Source of the DNA: a virus
Reading direction: 5' to 3' (one strand)
Length of the DNA: 45,926 nt
Virus record (IMG/VR): IMGVR_UViG_3300031653_000004
Location: 1-45,926 of that record
Shown in pieces: positions 30,481-38,245 of this stretch. Both the position numbers and the translations under genes were made by a program. The notes beneath the pieces are model-generated. The model was not told where the DNA came from and did not search any database. It was given only the letters and a program-made list of their open reading frames with translations. How positions within the stretch are numbered: position 1 is the stretch's first letter; every line of letters starts with the position of its first letter.

Positions 30481-33400
30481 ATGGATACAATTCAGGAGAT
30501 TAAGGACAAGGTTTATAGTAATCCTCAGTTCAGAGCTCTTCCATATACTAGCCAGCTTAATGTTTATCAAAAGTTCCTTGTTGAGGTTCTACAGAAAAAT
30601 GAGAACTTCATAAATTTAAATAGAGTTCAACAGCAGAGAGTGTTTAACCAGCTTGCCATTATCCCACCAGCCTTGAACAATCAAGAGGAGCCTTGGTATC
30701 AGGAGCTTGTAGCCAAGGGTGAATACCTCCAGAAGCTTAGGCGAGACCCTAATGCTACCCCTGAACAGATTGATATGGCGGAACGTTCCCTTAACGGCTT
30801 TGCCGGGAACCAAGCATTTATGCGTGAATTCTATGATACCGGTTTAGGGAAAATAGCAAAGAAAGCCTACACCACTTTAGGCGTAAGTACTACACCCGGT
30901 GTAGATATGGACATTGCCTACTCCGATGATGCTCTTAAAATACTTCAGTATTATCAAACTCTTCAACAGGATGACCCGGGCTTTAGTTCTATGATGGGTA
31001 CTGTAGGAACTTTCGGTGCGATTACCGGGGAGTTCACAGGGTTTGTTGCTATGCGCCCAGCCATCCAGGGGATAAGTAATATTGCCGCCAGTGCAGTATC
31101 TGGAGCAGCAAAAGCTCTCAATGCTCCACGGTGGATACAGAGGGCCGCCCAGGGGATAGCAAATGTGATTCAGGGTCCAGGAACTGAAGGGGCCAAGATG
31201 CTTGCGGCAAACGCCCGTAGCTGGGCAGGCAACTGGGTTAAGGGTACGCTTCTCCCATGGCTTGCTGATGCAACCCTTGACGGAGCAACCGGCCTTGTGA
31301 TGCAGGAGCTGGGAAACGTAGCTGAAGGGAAAGGTAACACAATATTCCAACGCAACTTCATAGACAACCTTAAAAACTTTGGAGCGTATGCTGCCGGAGA
31401 CTATGCATTCAGTACAGTAATCTCAATACTTTCCCCGCTTGCAAAGCTAGGCGGGAAGATACTTAAAAATACATTTGACTTTAGGGGTGCCAAACCGGCC
31501 CACATATTTAAGACTGATGATGAGTTCCTGAAAGTGGTCGGTGGGTTGGCAGAGCCTAATGCTGCCCAGCTTAAATGGCTGGAGGAGGTTGCTCCACAGG
31601 TTGATGATGTTCGTATACACAATGAATATGTTCAGCAGTTTGAGGGAATGGGTGAAGAAGCATTCCGCAACCCTTTAATGAATACATGGCTTACAGGCGA
31701 TCGGCTCGGAAAGGTAATTGTTCCGGATGGTGACGGCTTCAGGATACGAACAAAGGGCCATCTTGTTGACGATGTGATTCAGGTGAAAAGCTTTGATGAG
31801 CTTACCGACTTTATAGTAAAGCAGTATGATAACGCTCCTAAAGAAGTAATTGAAGCTCTATCTCAGGCAGGAAATAAACACGTGTGGATAAAGCAGTACA
31901 GCTCCCTGGTTAATGATATTGATATGGCTTATGGTGCGAAAATACTTGGGAAGAACTTGGCAGACGATGATCTCCTTAAGCAAGGTTTGAAAAATAGTGA
32001 GTATATTCTTCCCGCAGGCCGTAAATATATCCATCCAATAGAGCTGAAACAGGTTGCCAACACGGCACAGGAAACCGGTCAGAATATTGTCCGGGGTGAT
32101 CTCATTAAAAGCGCCGGTGACTCCTTTCACATTAAACCTAACCCGGAGGGCAAGTATGTGTACCTGTCAAAGAATGCAGCGAAGCCTGACGAGTACATGA
32201 GTGCGATGGCAATTGCGAATCGTTTCAATGTTGATGGTGTTCCTGTGAATAAGGAAGCGATTGCCGACAGGATAATGGTTTCAAAGGGCTACGATACGGT
32301 GGCGCTGGCAGACGGCACGGTAAGGCCGCTCTTTCAAAGTAAGCTGAAACAGATATCCGATAGTGTTGATTTGGAAACAGGACAACTACTGAAGAAAGAG
32401 GCCGTAAAAGAGGGACTGAATCTGAATGAAAGCGTCACGTTGTCCCAGACAGTCAAAGGTGTTTTGCCAGCGGGATCGTTGACAGAAGAGGGAAAGAATA
32501 TTGTCGAGAATATGGGAAATATGGGAAGGCTCAACAATGAACCTCTCATTAAGGCAGTTGCCGACAACTATGCCAATGCCCTTGGCAAGCAAATAAAAAC
32601 GGTAGTCAAGCCCGGCAAGACAGTAGAGGCAGTACTCACGGGAGATACCCTTACCATAACAGCTCCGCATAACCTGACCCAGAAATCTCTCAGAGATGAG
32701 GTACTCACCTCCATCACAAGAGCTCTTGATGCCGACACTACCCCTGCTAAATTATCCTTCAGACCACAGTCAACACCTGTTACCACCGAAGTGAAAATAG
32801 GTCAGCGTGAACTCCTCACTGAAAGCTTTGAAAACATCGGCGGCAAAGTAACAAACGATGGCGGCAAGTACGTCATCGACTTTAAAGGGACTACTCGTTC
32901 CTTTGACGACATTGATACTGCCTTTCGCTACTTCTATGCAAGCGACCTCCAACCGGACGCTTTGAAAGCTACCCTTGAAGTAGGTGGTTACAAAGTACTT
33001 ACTAATGAAAATGGAACGAAAATACTTGCTAATAACAAACTGATCATCGACTCAAAGAAAAACCTGATTGATGCGTTCACCGAGGAAGGTAAAGGATTAA
33101 TAAAGATACCGTCGGATTATGCGCAATCCTTTGCCGTCCTTGATGAAGGTGTAAACTTTAAAGTGACGAAAGACTTTGTAATAAGTAATAACAAGAGTGA
33201 TCTTCTCAAACATCTGGATCAGTTTGAAGATATGAAGCACCTTGGCCAACTGGAAGTGCTTACCACACGGGAAGGAAATACCCTCTTCAAAGGGATAAAC
33301 GATACTTACGAAGTACGATCTAATACCTACGGCTACGTAAAGAAATTCAACAATGCCAGGGATGCCCGTCTCTTCCTTGAAAACATAGACGACTTCGACA

Positions 33401-35550
33401 ACGTCTACAAAATGGCCTCCGAGAAAAACCTTCAGCTCTCCTTTGACAAGCATGGTTTCACCATAAAAGGTAATGGGAAGGTGTGGACCGGAAAAACAAT
33501 GGAAGACCTGCAAACTATAATGGCAAAAGAAAATCCAACCATTACCTCATACCCAAACATTATCCGGAACAACAGCGTTGATGCGGCCCTTGGAGAGATG
33601 AACATTGATGTGGAGTTCGCCGAAGTAGTTGCCCGCAACCCCGAAGTAATTACTCCATCCGTGGCAATTCCTCCCTCCCAATACCGTAATACTCTAGGTC
33701 CCCTCCAGTCAGCAGGTGCCTACACAAAACAGACTACCGCCTTCCTTACAAACGCCTTCAAGAAAACAGGTGATCAGCAATTCCTGAAATACTTCACTGA
33801 CTTTGAAGATACACGCCGACTGTCCTCGGCAGCATTCAACAAACACATGGATGTGGTTACAAGCATCTTCACAGACAGTAAAGGAAAGTTCTTTAGTCTT
33901 CCGGAACAACGTGCCATCTATTACCTGGCTACTGGAGCTGATGAAGCTCTTGCTTCAGGAATTCTAAACAAGGTAAAGAAGTACATTACCGATGATGTAA
34001 GGCAGGCAGCAAGCCGCCTTCGTCCTTACTATGACACCATCTTCAAAGAGATTGGAATGGACGGTGAAAAGTATCTCACCGACTATCTCCCCCGACTATA
34101 CAGATTTGCCTATGATAACCCTGACCTCAACCACATGGGCCTGAACAAGGAATTCATGGAGAAAGCGTTCAAAGGTAATGTCCCCGAAGAAATGAAAATC
34201 TTCTTTGAGAATGAACGGGTCAACGATCTCATTAAAGGACTCCTCAATGACAATGCCTTTGAAGTCACCACTATCTATACCCGTAAGGCAATGGAAAAGC
34301 TCTACGAGGAACAAGCCTACAAAAACCTGACCACCTATTTCAACAACTCAAAGAACCTCGACCCAATAATTACTCACCGCCTTGTTACCTACCTTGATTC
34401 CGTACGAGGAACAAACACCTCTGGGCTTATGAAGACAGGAAACACGGTAGCTCACCGCTTCCTTAAAAAGATGTTCCCTAAATGGTACAACGCAAACAAA
34501 GACTACGCTTCCGACTTCGTTAATGGCCTCTTCAGCTACAACTATGCCTGCTCAATGGGTCTAAAGCCATTCCTCGGACTACGTAATATGATGCAGCCAT
34601 ACCACACCTTCGCACCACGTTTCGGTATAAACGTAGTCAACGAAGCATACCAAGCCGTAATGAAGGACGGCGACAACATAATAAAAAGGCTAATTGATGA
34701 CGGCATAATCTACAAGAATGATCCCGTGATGACCGAGCTGTCCGGCGGGTTTATGGGTAGAATGGCCCACAAAGCAATGAAGGGTTACACCACCTCTGAT
34801 CAGATAACTAGGGCTATCGCATATAAAGCCACTGAAATACGTTTTATGGATGGCATAGATAAACTAAAAAGGAACATCTTTAACCTTGATGAGTTTGAAA
34901 AATATGTCGGCCTAAACCTGATCGACAATGACGCAGTAAAAAAGACTGTCCTCAACCTGGTACAGGAAAATGAAATAAAGCCTGCTCTTGACCGCTATGC
35001 TGTTGAAACTATTCAGGAAACAATGTTCCCCTACCGGCCAAGCGAACGCCCCCTCTTCGGTGGCAATTCAGTTCTTGGCAAACTGTTCTGGCAATATGGA
35101 ACCTACTCATCCGGATATGTAAGCAACTTCCTGCGAGGCTTTAAAAACGGATCGACAGCCCAGAAGATAGCCTATGTCGGCAGACTTGCAGCAGTCTCAG
35201 GAATAATTGGTGGAATCTTAAGTGAGATGGGAATAGATAACAAGAACTTCATACCATGGACCCCAATGCTTTTCAGTGGTGGGCCCTTCATCGATACCAG
35301 CTATGACATAATCAAAAGTTTGGGAAGCGGTTATGAAGCAGATGCTGCCCGCAACCGCCTGAAGTCCCTAATCATCCCCCATAAAAATGAAAATGGAGAC
35401 ATTATCTTCGGTGAACTCTTCCCTCTAAGCTACCAAATAAAGAACATTCAGCGTGGGCTCAGAGCACTCGACAACAACGACTCCCTCAGTGCCTTCTACT
35501 TTTTTACTTCAACACCACAAAGCCCGGAACATGCTCAGAATTATTGGTAG
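30481..35550 (+). CDS. Giant internal virion protein, 1689 aa
   Basis: The largest gene (11% of the genome), and the last of the late operon; the size and place match the largest ejection protein of podoviruses. Residues about 170-290 hold hydrophobic/Ala-Gly segments (MMGTVGTFGAITGEFTGFV, ISNIAASAVSGAAKALN), candidate membrane-inserting helices, with another at about 1560-1580 (VGRLAAVSGIIGGILSEMG). Residues about 420-1030 contain a series of divergent repeats, each with two strands then an acidic helix (KSFDELTDFIVKQY, RSFDDIDTAFRYFY, SKKNLIDAFTEEG, NKSDLLKHLDQF, NARDARLFLENIDDF, KTMEDLQTIM). No enzymatic motif recognised. The 3' end overlaps the convergent zinc-ribbon gene by 47 nt. Confidence 0.7.
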   Translation: MDTIQEIKDKVYSNPQFRALPYTSQLNVYQKFLVEVLQKNENFINLNRVQQQRVFNQLAIIPPALNNQEEPWYQELVAKGEYLQKLRRDPNATPEQIDMAERSLNGFAGNQAFMREFYDTGLGKIAKKAYTTLGVSTTPGVDMDIAYSDDALKILQYYQTLQQDDPGFSSMMGTVGTFGAITGEFTGFVAMRPAIQGISNIAASAVSGAAKALNAPRWIQRAAQGIANVIQGPGTEGAKMLAANARSWAGNWVKGTLLPWLADATLDGATGLVMQELGNVAEGKGNTIFQRNFIDNLKNFGAYAAGDYAFSTVISILSPLAKLGGKILKNTFDFRGAKPAHIFKTDDEFLKVVGGLAEPNAAQLKWLEEVAPQVDDVRIHNEYVQQFEGMGEEAFRNPLMNTWLTGDRLGKVIVPDGDGFRIRTKGHLVDDVIQVKSFDELTDFIVKQYDNAPKEVIEALSQAGNKHVWIKQYSSLVNDIDMAYGAKILGKNLADDDLLKQGLKNSEYILPAGRKYIHPIELKQVANTAQETGQNIVRGDLIKSAGDSFHIKPNPEGKYVYLSKNAAKPDEYMSAMAIANRFNVDGVPVNKEAIADRIMVSKGYDTVALADGTVRPLFQSKLKQISDSVDLETGQLLKKEAVKEGLNLNESVTLSQTVKGVLPAGSLTEEGKNIVENMGNMGRLNNEPLIKAVADNYANALGKQIKTVVKPGKTVEAVLTGDTLTITAPHNLTQKSLRDEVLTSITRALDADTTPAKLSFRPQSTPVTTEVKIGQRELLTESFENIGGKVTNDGGKYVIDFKGTTRSFDDIDTAFRYFYASDLQPDALKATLEVGGYKVLTNENGTKILANNKLIIDSKKNLIDAFTEEGKGLIKIPSDYAQSFAVLDEGVNFKVTKDFVISNNKSDLLKHLDQFEDMKHLGQLEVLTTREGNTLFKGINDTYEVRSNTYGYVKKFNNARDARLFLENIDDFDNVYKMASEKNLQLSFDKHGFTIKGNGKVWTGKTMEDLQTIMAKENPTITSYPNIIRNNSVDAALGEMNIDVEFAEVVARNPEVITPSVAIPPSQYRNTLGPLQSAGAYTKQTTAFLTNAFKKTGDQQFLKYFTDFEDTRRLSSAAFNKHMDVVTSIFTDSKGKFFSLPEQRAIYYLATGADEALASGILNKVKKYITDDVRQAASRLRPYYDTIFKEIGMDGEKYLTDYLPRLYRFAYDNPDLNHMGLNKEFMEKAFKGNVPEEMKIFFENERVNDLIKGLLNDNAFEVTTIYTRKAMEKLYEEQAYKNLTTYFNNSKNLDPIITHRLVTYLDSVRGTNTSGLMKTGNTVAHRFLKKMFPKWYNANKDYASDFVNGLFSYNYACSMGLKPFLGLRNMMQPYHTFAPRFGINVVNEAYQAVMKDGDNIIKRLIDDGIIYKNDPVMTELSGGFMGRMAHKAMKGYTTSDQITRAIAYKATEIRFMDGIDKLKRNIFNLDEFEKYVGLNLIDNDAVKKTVLNLVQENEIKPALDRYAVETIQETMFPYRPSERPLFGGNSVLGKLFWQYGTYSSGYVSNFLRGFKNGSTAQKIAYVGRLAAVSGIIGGILSEMGIDNKNFIPWTPMLFSGGPFIDTSYDIIKSLGSGYEADAARNRLKSLIIPHKNENGDIIFGELFPLSYQIKNIQRGLRALDNNDSLSAFYFFTSTPQSPEHAQNYW

Positions 35551-35719
35551 TATAAGGATAAAAGCAACTGTAACAAACAGGTTTACCACACCGCTTACAT
35601 TTCCACGTATACCCACAAACGTACTCTATTTCCTTATTAGGAACCTTTTCACATCCAAGCTCTTTTGTAGAGTACTTAAACTTTTTACCACACTCTTTGC
35701 AGGTTAACTCAAAGACCAT
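35504..35719 (-). CDS. Zinc-ribbon protein A (paralogue of the upstream gene), 71 aa
   Basis: Convergent with, and overlapping by 47 nt, the end of the late operon. Start ATG 35719 overlaps the previous stop (TAATG); GGAGACCTACATA upstream. MVFELTCKECGKKFKYSTKE is followed by WKCKRCGKPVCYSC: two C-x2-C pairs plus an extra pair. About half of its residues up to the second Cys pair align with the adjacent gene, so the two arose by tandem duplication. Confidence 0.75.
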   Translation of the reverse strand: MVFELTCKECGKKFKYSTKELGCEKVPNKEIEYVCGYTWKCKRCGKPVCYSCFYPYTTNNSEHVPGFVVLK

Positions 35720-35901
35720 TATGTAGGTCTCCTCACTGCTTTCACATACAACAACCCGGTACTTACCGGACTATCGCACTTCTTACAATTCCACAAATAC
35801 GTGAGTGTTCCATCTTCGGTAATAACTTTCTTGCACATCTCTTCCTTCGTGGAATATTTAAAACGTGCCCCACACTTGGTACACTGCAACTCATAAACCA
35901 T
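35719..35901 (-). CDS. Zinc-ribbon protein B (tandem paralogue), 60 aa
   Basis: ATG 35901 follows AAGGAGAAAGAGTG. MVYELQCTKCGARFKYSTKE then WNCKKCDSPV: the same fold as its neighbour (MV-F/Y-EL-x-C-x2-CG-x2-FKYSTKE-x2-C-x-KV), with a C-terminal part that has lost the extra cysteine pair. Probably nucleic-acid or protein binding. Last but one gene of the leftward operon. Confidence 0.75.
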   Translation of the reverse strand: MVYELQCTKCGARFKYSTKEEMCKKVITEDGTLTYLWNCKKCDSPVSTGLLYVKAVRRPT

Positions 35902-35928
35902 CACTCTTTCTCCTTATACTTGTGCTTC

Positions 35929-36234
35929 CTAATATAACTTTGGTATTTCCCAGCCAGAGGGAAGCCGTTTAATCTTTATTTGATATTCATAACAGAAATT
36001 AAATCCGTCAAAAGAGGCTGTATTACCCGGCAGAACTGCTTTAAATTTGTAGCCGGACATACCTATTGCGGCAGCCTGTTCCCATTTAATACCATCAATG
36101 CTAAAATGCAGCATATTACCTTCATTCTTCTTCATAAAGCGTTCTTTTCTGCCACCATAATTATTCATCTCTGAAACCGCAAAACACACATTTAGGAAGA
36201 GAGAAAGAATGAGTAACCCACTTAAAATAGCCAT
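35929..36234 (-). CDS. Secreted or membrane-anchored protein, 101 aa
   Basis: ATG 36234 chosen because it begins a signal-like sequence (MAILSGLLILSLFLNVCFAV); the longer frame from 36324 would overlap the upstream gene. The remainder is a soluble, basic domain with GMSGYKFKAVLPGN and a C-terminal YQIKIKRLPSGW. Could be exported or an N-terminally anchored periplasmic protein. Family not recognised. The upstream ribosome site is modest (GAGAGCAAGATACA). Confidence 0.55.
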   Translation of the reverse strand: MAILSGLLILSLFLNVCFAVSEMNNYGGRKERFMKKNEGNMLHFSIDGIKWEQAAAIGMSGYKFKAVLPGNTASFDGFNFCYEYQIKIKRLPSGWEIPKLY

Positions 36235-36253
36235 TGTATCTTGCTCTCTTTCA

Positions 36254-36844
36254 TTACTCACCTCCGCAGAGCAGGTATAATTCGAGGACATTAATTGGTT
36301 TAAAGTGGACAACGTACTCCCCATCCTGAGCGTTCACTACACCGGTGATTACTACTGTATGATCGTAGCGGTCTACGCTATATATGTACCGGCTTAGCTT
36401 ATTGAGGGGCCACTTGAAATCTTCTCCCTCGGAGTCTATTGCGGTTAGTTGTGCGTCATACTGTTTAAAGTCTCCCAACTTGGAGATATAATACTTTGAC
36501 TTGTTGTATTGCCTTTTGAAGTAGGATCGTACTGCCTGAAGGGAAACTCCGGTAATCTTGGAAATCTCCCGTGCATCTCTCGGCAATGTAGTCCTGGGAT
36601 GCTCACGCAGCCAGTCGGCAAACTGACTATGTTTATAAGATTCTTTTCCAACCCGTAACTTGTTCCAGGTATCCCATCCGGATTTTTTTAAAGTAACTCC
36701 AGCCTTCTTCAAATACTTGCAGACTGTCTGATGGGTTATCCCCAGCACCTGGGCCGCCTTCCGTGCCGTTCCAAACTTCTCGTATGTTCTTATAATCCTT
36801 GCAATAGAAATGTTCTTTATTTGCTCGATATTCCTTCCGCCCAT
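36254..36844 (-). CDS. Helix-turn-helix DNA-binding protein, 196 aa
   Basis: AGGAGGTTGAATGA precedes ATG 36844. Residues 15-50 (ARIIRTYEKFGTARKAAQ, ITHQTVCKYLKKAG) form a homeodomain-like helix-turn-helix, and residues 85-112 (ISKITGVSLQAVRSYFKRQ) a second one. The C-terminal half (115-196) is a mixed domain without a recognised fold. It could be a transcription regulator, a terminase-small-like protein or a homing-endonuclease-type DNA-binding module; a candidate for the protein binding the shared palindromes. No nuclease motif seen. Confidence 0.65.
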   Translation of the reverse strand: MGGRNIEQIKNISIARIIRTYEKFGTARKAAQVLGITHQTVCKYLKKAGVTLKKSGWDTWNKLRVGKESYKHSQFADWLREHPRTTLPRDAREISKITGVSLQAVRSYFKRQYNKSKYYISKLGDFKQYDAQLTAIDSEGEDFKWPLNKLSRYIYSVDRYDHTVVITGVVNAQDGEYVVHFKPINVLELYLLCGGE

Positions 36845-36859
36845 TCATTCAACCTCCTG

Positions 36860-38245
36860 TTAACTTACTTCCGTATAGGTATACACTTCGCTTCCATTAC
36901 TACTTGAACGGTGTCCTTTTTTTCCATTCCCTGTAGTAATCTCGATCCGGCCTTCCTGTGCCAGCCGATCAATAATTTCGGTAAGCACCTTGGCTGTCAG
37001 TCTATTACTAAATGATCTCAAAATATCTCTCCTTGTAGCTTTTCCCCGTTCCCTAATATAGGCATCCATTTTATTAACCCACTCTCCAAACTCCCCGGAG
37101 GCGACCTCATCAAGAATACGCCGTGATGTCTGGGTAGTACTTCGCAACAAGTTAGCTGCATCTTCCAAATCCTCATCATCAATTTCCCTTCCCTCCATAT
37201 ACCTCGATATACGCAAGAGCATGGCAACTCTCAACAAATGGTTATCAAGGCGAGCGTTTATTCCTGCATTCTCTGGATGTTGTTCCAAGTCATCCTTAAA
37301 AGAATCATACCATGCATAATAAAAATCCCTTGCCTTTGACGTCAGCTTATACTCTCCAGATGTATGGATGCCAATCCAAGCCAACCTCTTCCCTAATTCT
37401 TTTAAGTCCGGTGCCCCTACAGGTATTAATGGCTCAGCATATCTCCTTGTCATTTTAGTTACATAGACAACGATCATCCGTGTAAGAAAGCCATCACCTT
37501 TCGCTGACGCCGGAATGGAATCTCTAAACCCTGTAGGAGTAGTTGCTCCAATGAAGGACGTAAATAACTCCTTCAAAAGGACCGGCCTCCCATTCTTGGT
37601 GATATCGGACCACCTCTCATGATTATCATAAAGAGTAGTCAGAATTACCGTCATACTTTCCATATAGGATTGCTTCCCTAACAGCTCCGCCAACTCAGGT
37701 ACAATAATAAGCTGCTCATTCTTTCTTCTATAGACCTTTTGCAACCCGGTACTCTTATCGATGATAGGTATTTTTCCCCTCGCCAGTGGGATAACCAATC
37801 CACCTGGGAGCATTGCACTAGCCTTCTCCAGCGTAGCAATAAGCCCCTCCGGAGTTATCTTATTCATAACAGTGACGAACTGCTTCACCTTTTTCAAGCA
37901 CTTGTCCGTGATATGGTTTGGATAATCCCGCAGAATAGAGGTCATTTCTCCAATAACTGCTGTCTTCCTTACAAGTCCAGCAGGTCCAATCAGCATAATA
38001 TAAAGGTTCGCATACTTCTTTAAGTCTCCAAACTTCAGCCATGCGTCTCGCTTTGCCGCCATCGATAATGCGGCAAGCGCCGACCACACCGTATATATTG
38101 TAGGGATTTCCATCCCTCTATGCCTGAACACAAAATCAGTGATAAACCCTTTCCTCCTTGGTAGGTACATATCAAAGGGATCTGGTTTCCAAAACTTGTT
38201 ATAGCACATATCCTCATCATATGGTTCAGGTTTCAGTATACTCAT
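36860..38245 (-). CDS. DUF3987-like replicative helicase/ATPase, 461 aa
   Basis: ATG 38245 follows GGAGACCTCC and overlaps the polymerase gene by 20 nt. RecA-type ATPase: LIGPAGLVRKTAV (residues 86-97) is a P-loop in which the usual Gly before Lys is Arg, and LIIVPELAELLG (179-190) a Walker B-like strand. GATTPTGFRDSIP and the following region fit the DUF3987 type of replication helicases/primase-associated proteins. The last 80 residues form a winged helix (RRDILRSFSNRLTAKVL). Next to the polymerase, so probably the fork helicase; no separate primase gene was recognised. Confidence 0.7.
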   Translation of the reverse strand: MSILKPEPYDEDMCYNKFWKPDPFDMYLPRRKGFITDFVFRHRGMEIPTIYTVWSALAALSMAAKRDAWLKFGDLKKYANLYIMLIGPAGLVRKTAVIGEMTSILRDYPNHITDKCLKKVKQFVTVMNKITPEGLIATLEKASAMLPGGLVIPLARGKIPIIDKSTGLQKVYRRKNEQLIIVPELAELLGKQSYMESMTVILTTLYDNHERWSDITKNGRPVLLKELFTSFIGATTPTGFRDSIPASAKGDGFLTRMIVVYVTKMTRRYAEPLIPVGAPDLKELGKRLAWIGIHTSGEYKLTSKARDFYYAWYDSFKDDLEQHPENAGINARLDNHLLRVAMLLRISRYMEGREIDDEDLEDAANLLRSTTQTSRRILDEVASGEFGEWVNKMDAYIRERGKATRRDILRSFSNRLTAKVLTEIIDRLAQEGRIEITTGNGKKGHRSSSNGSEVYTYTEVS

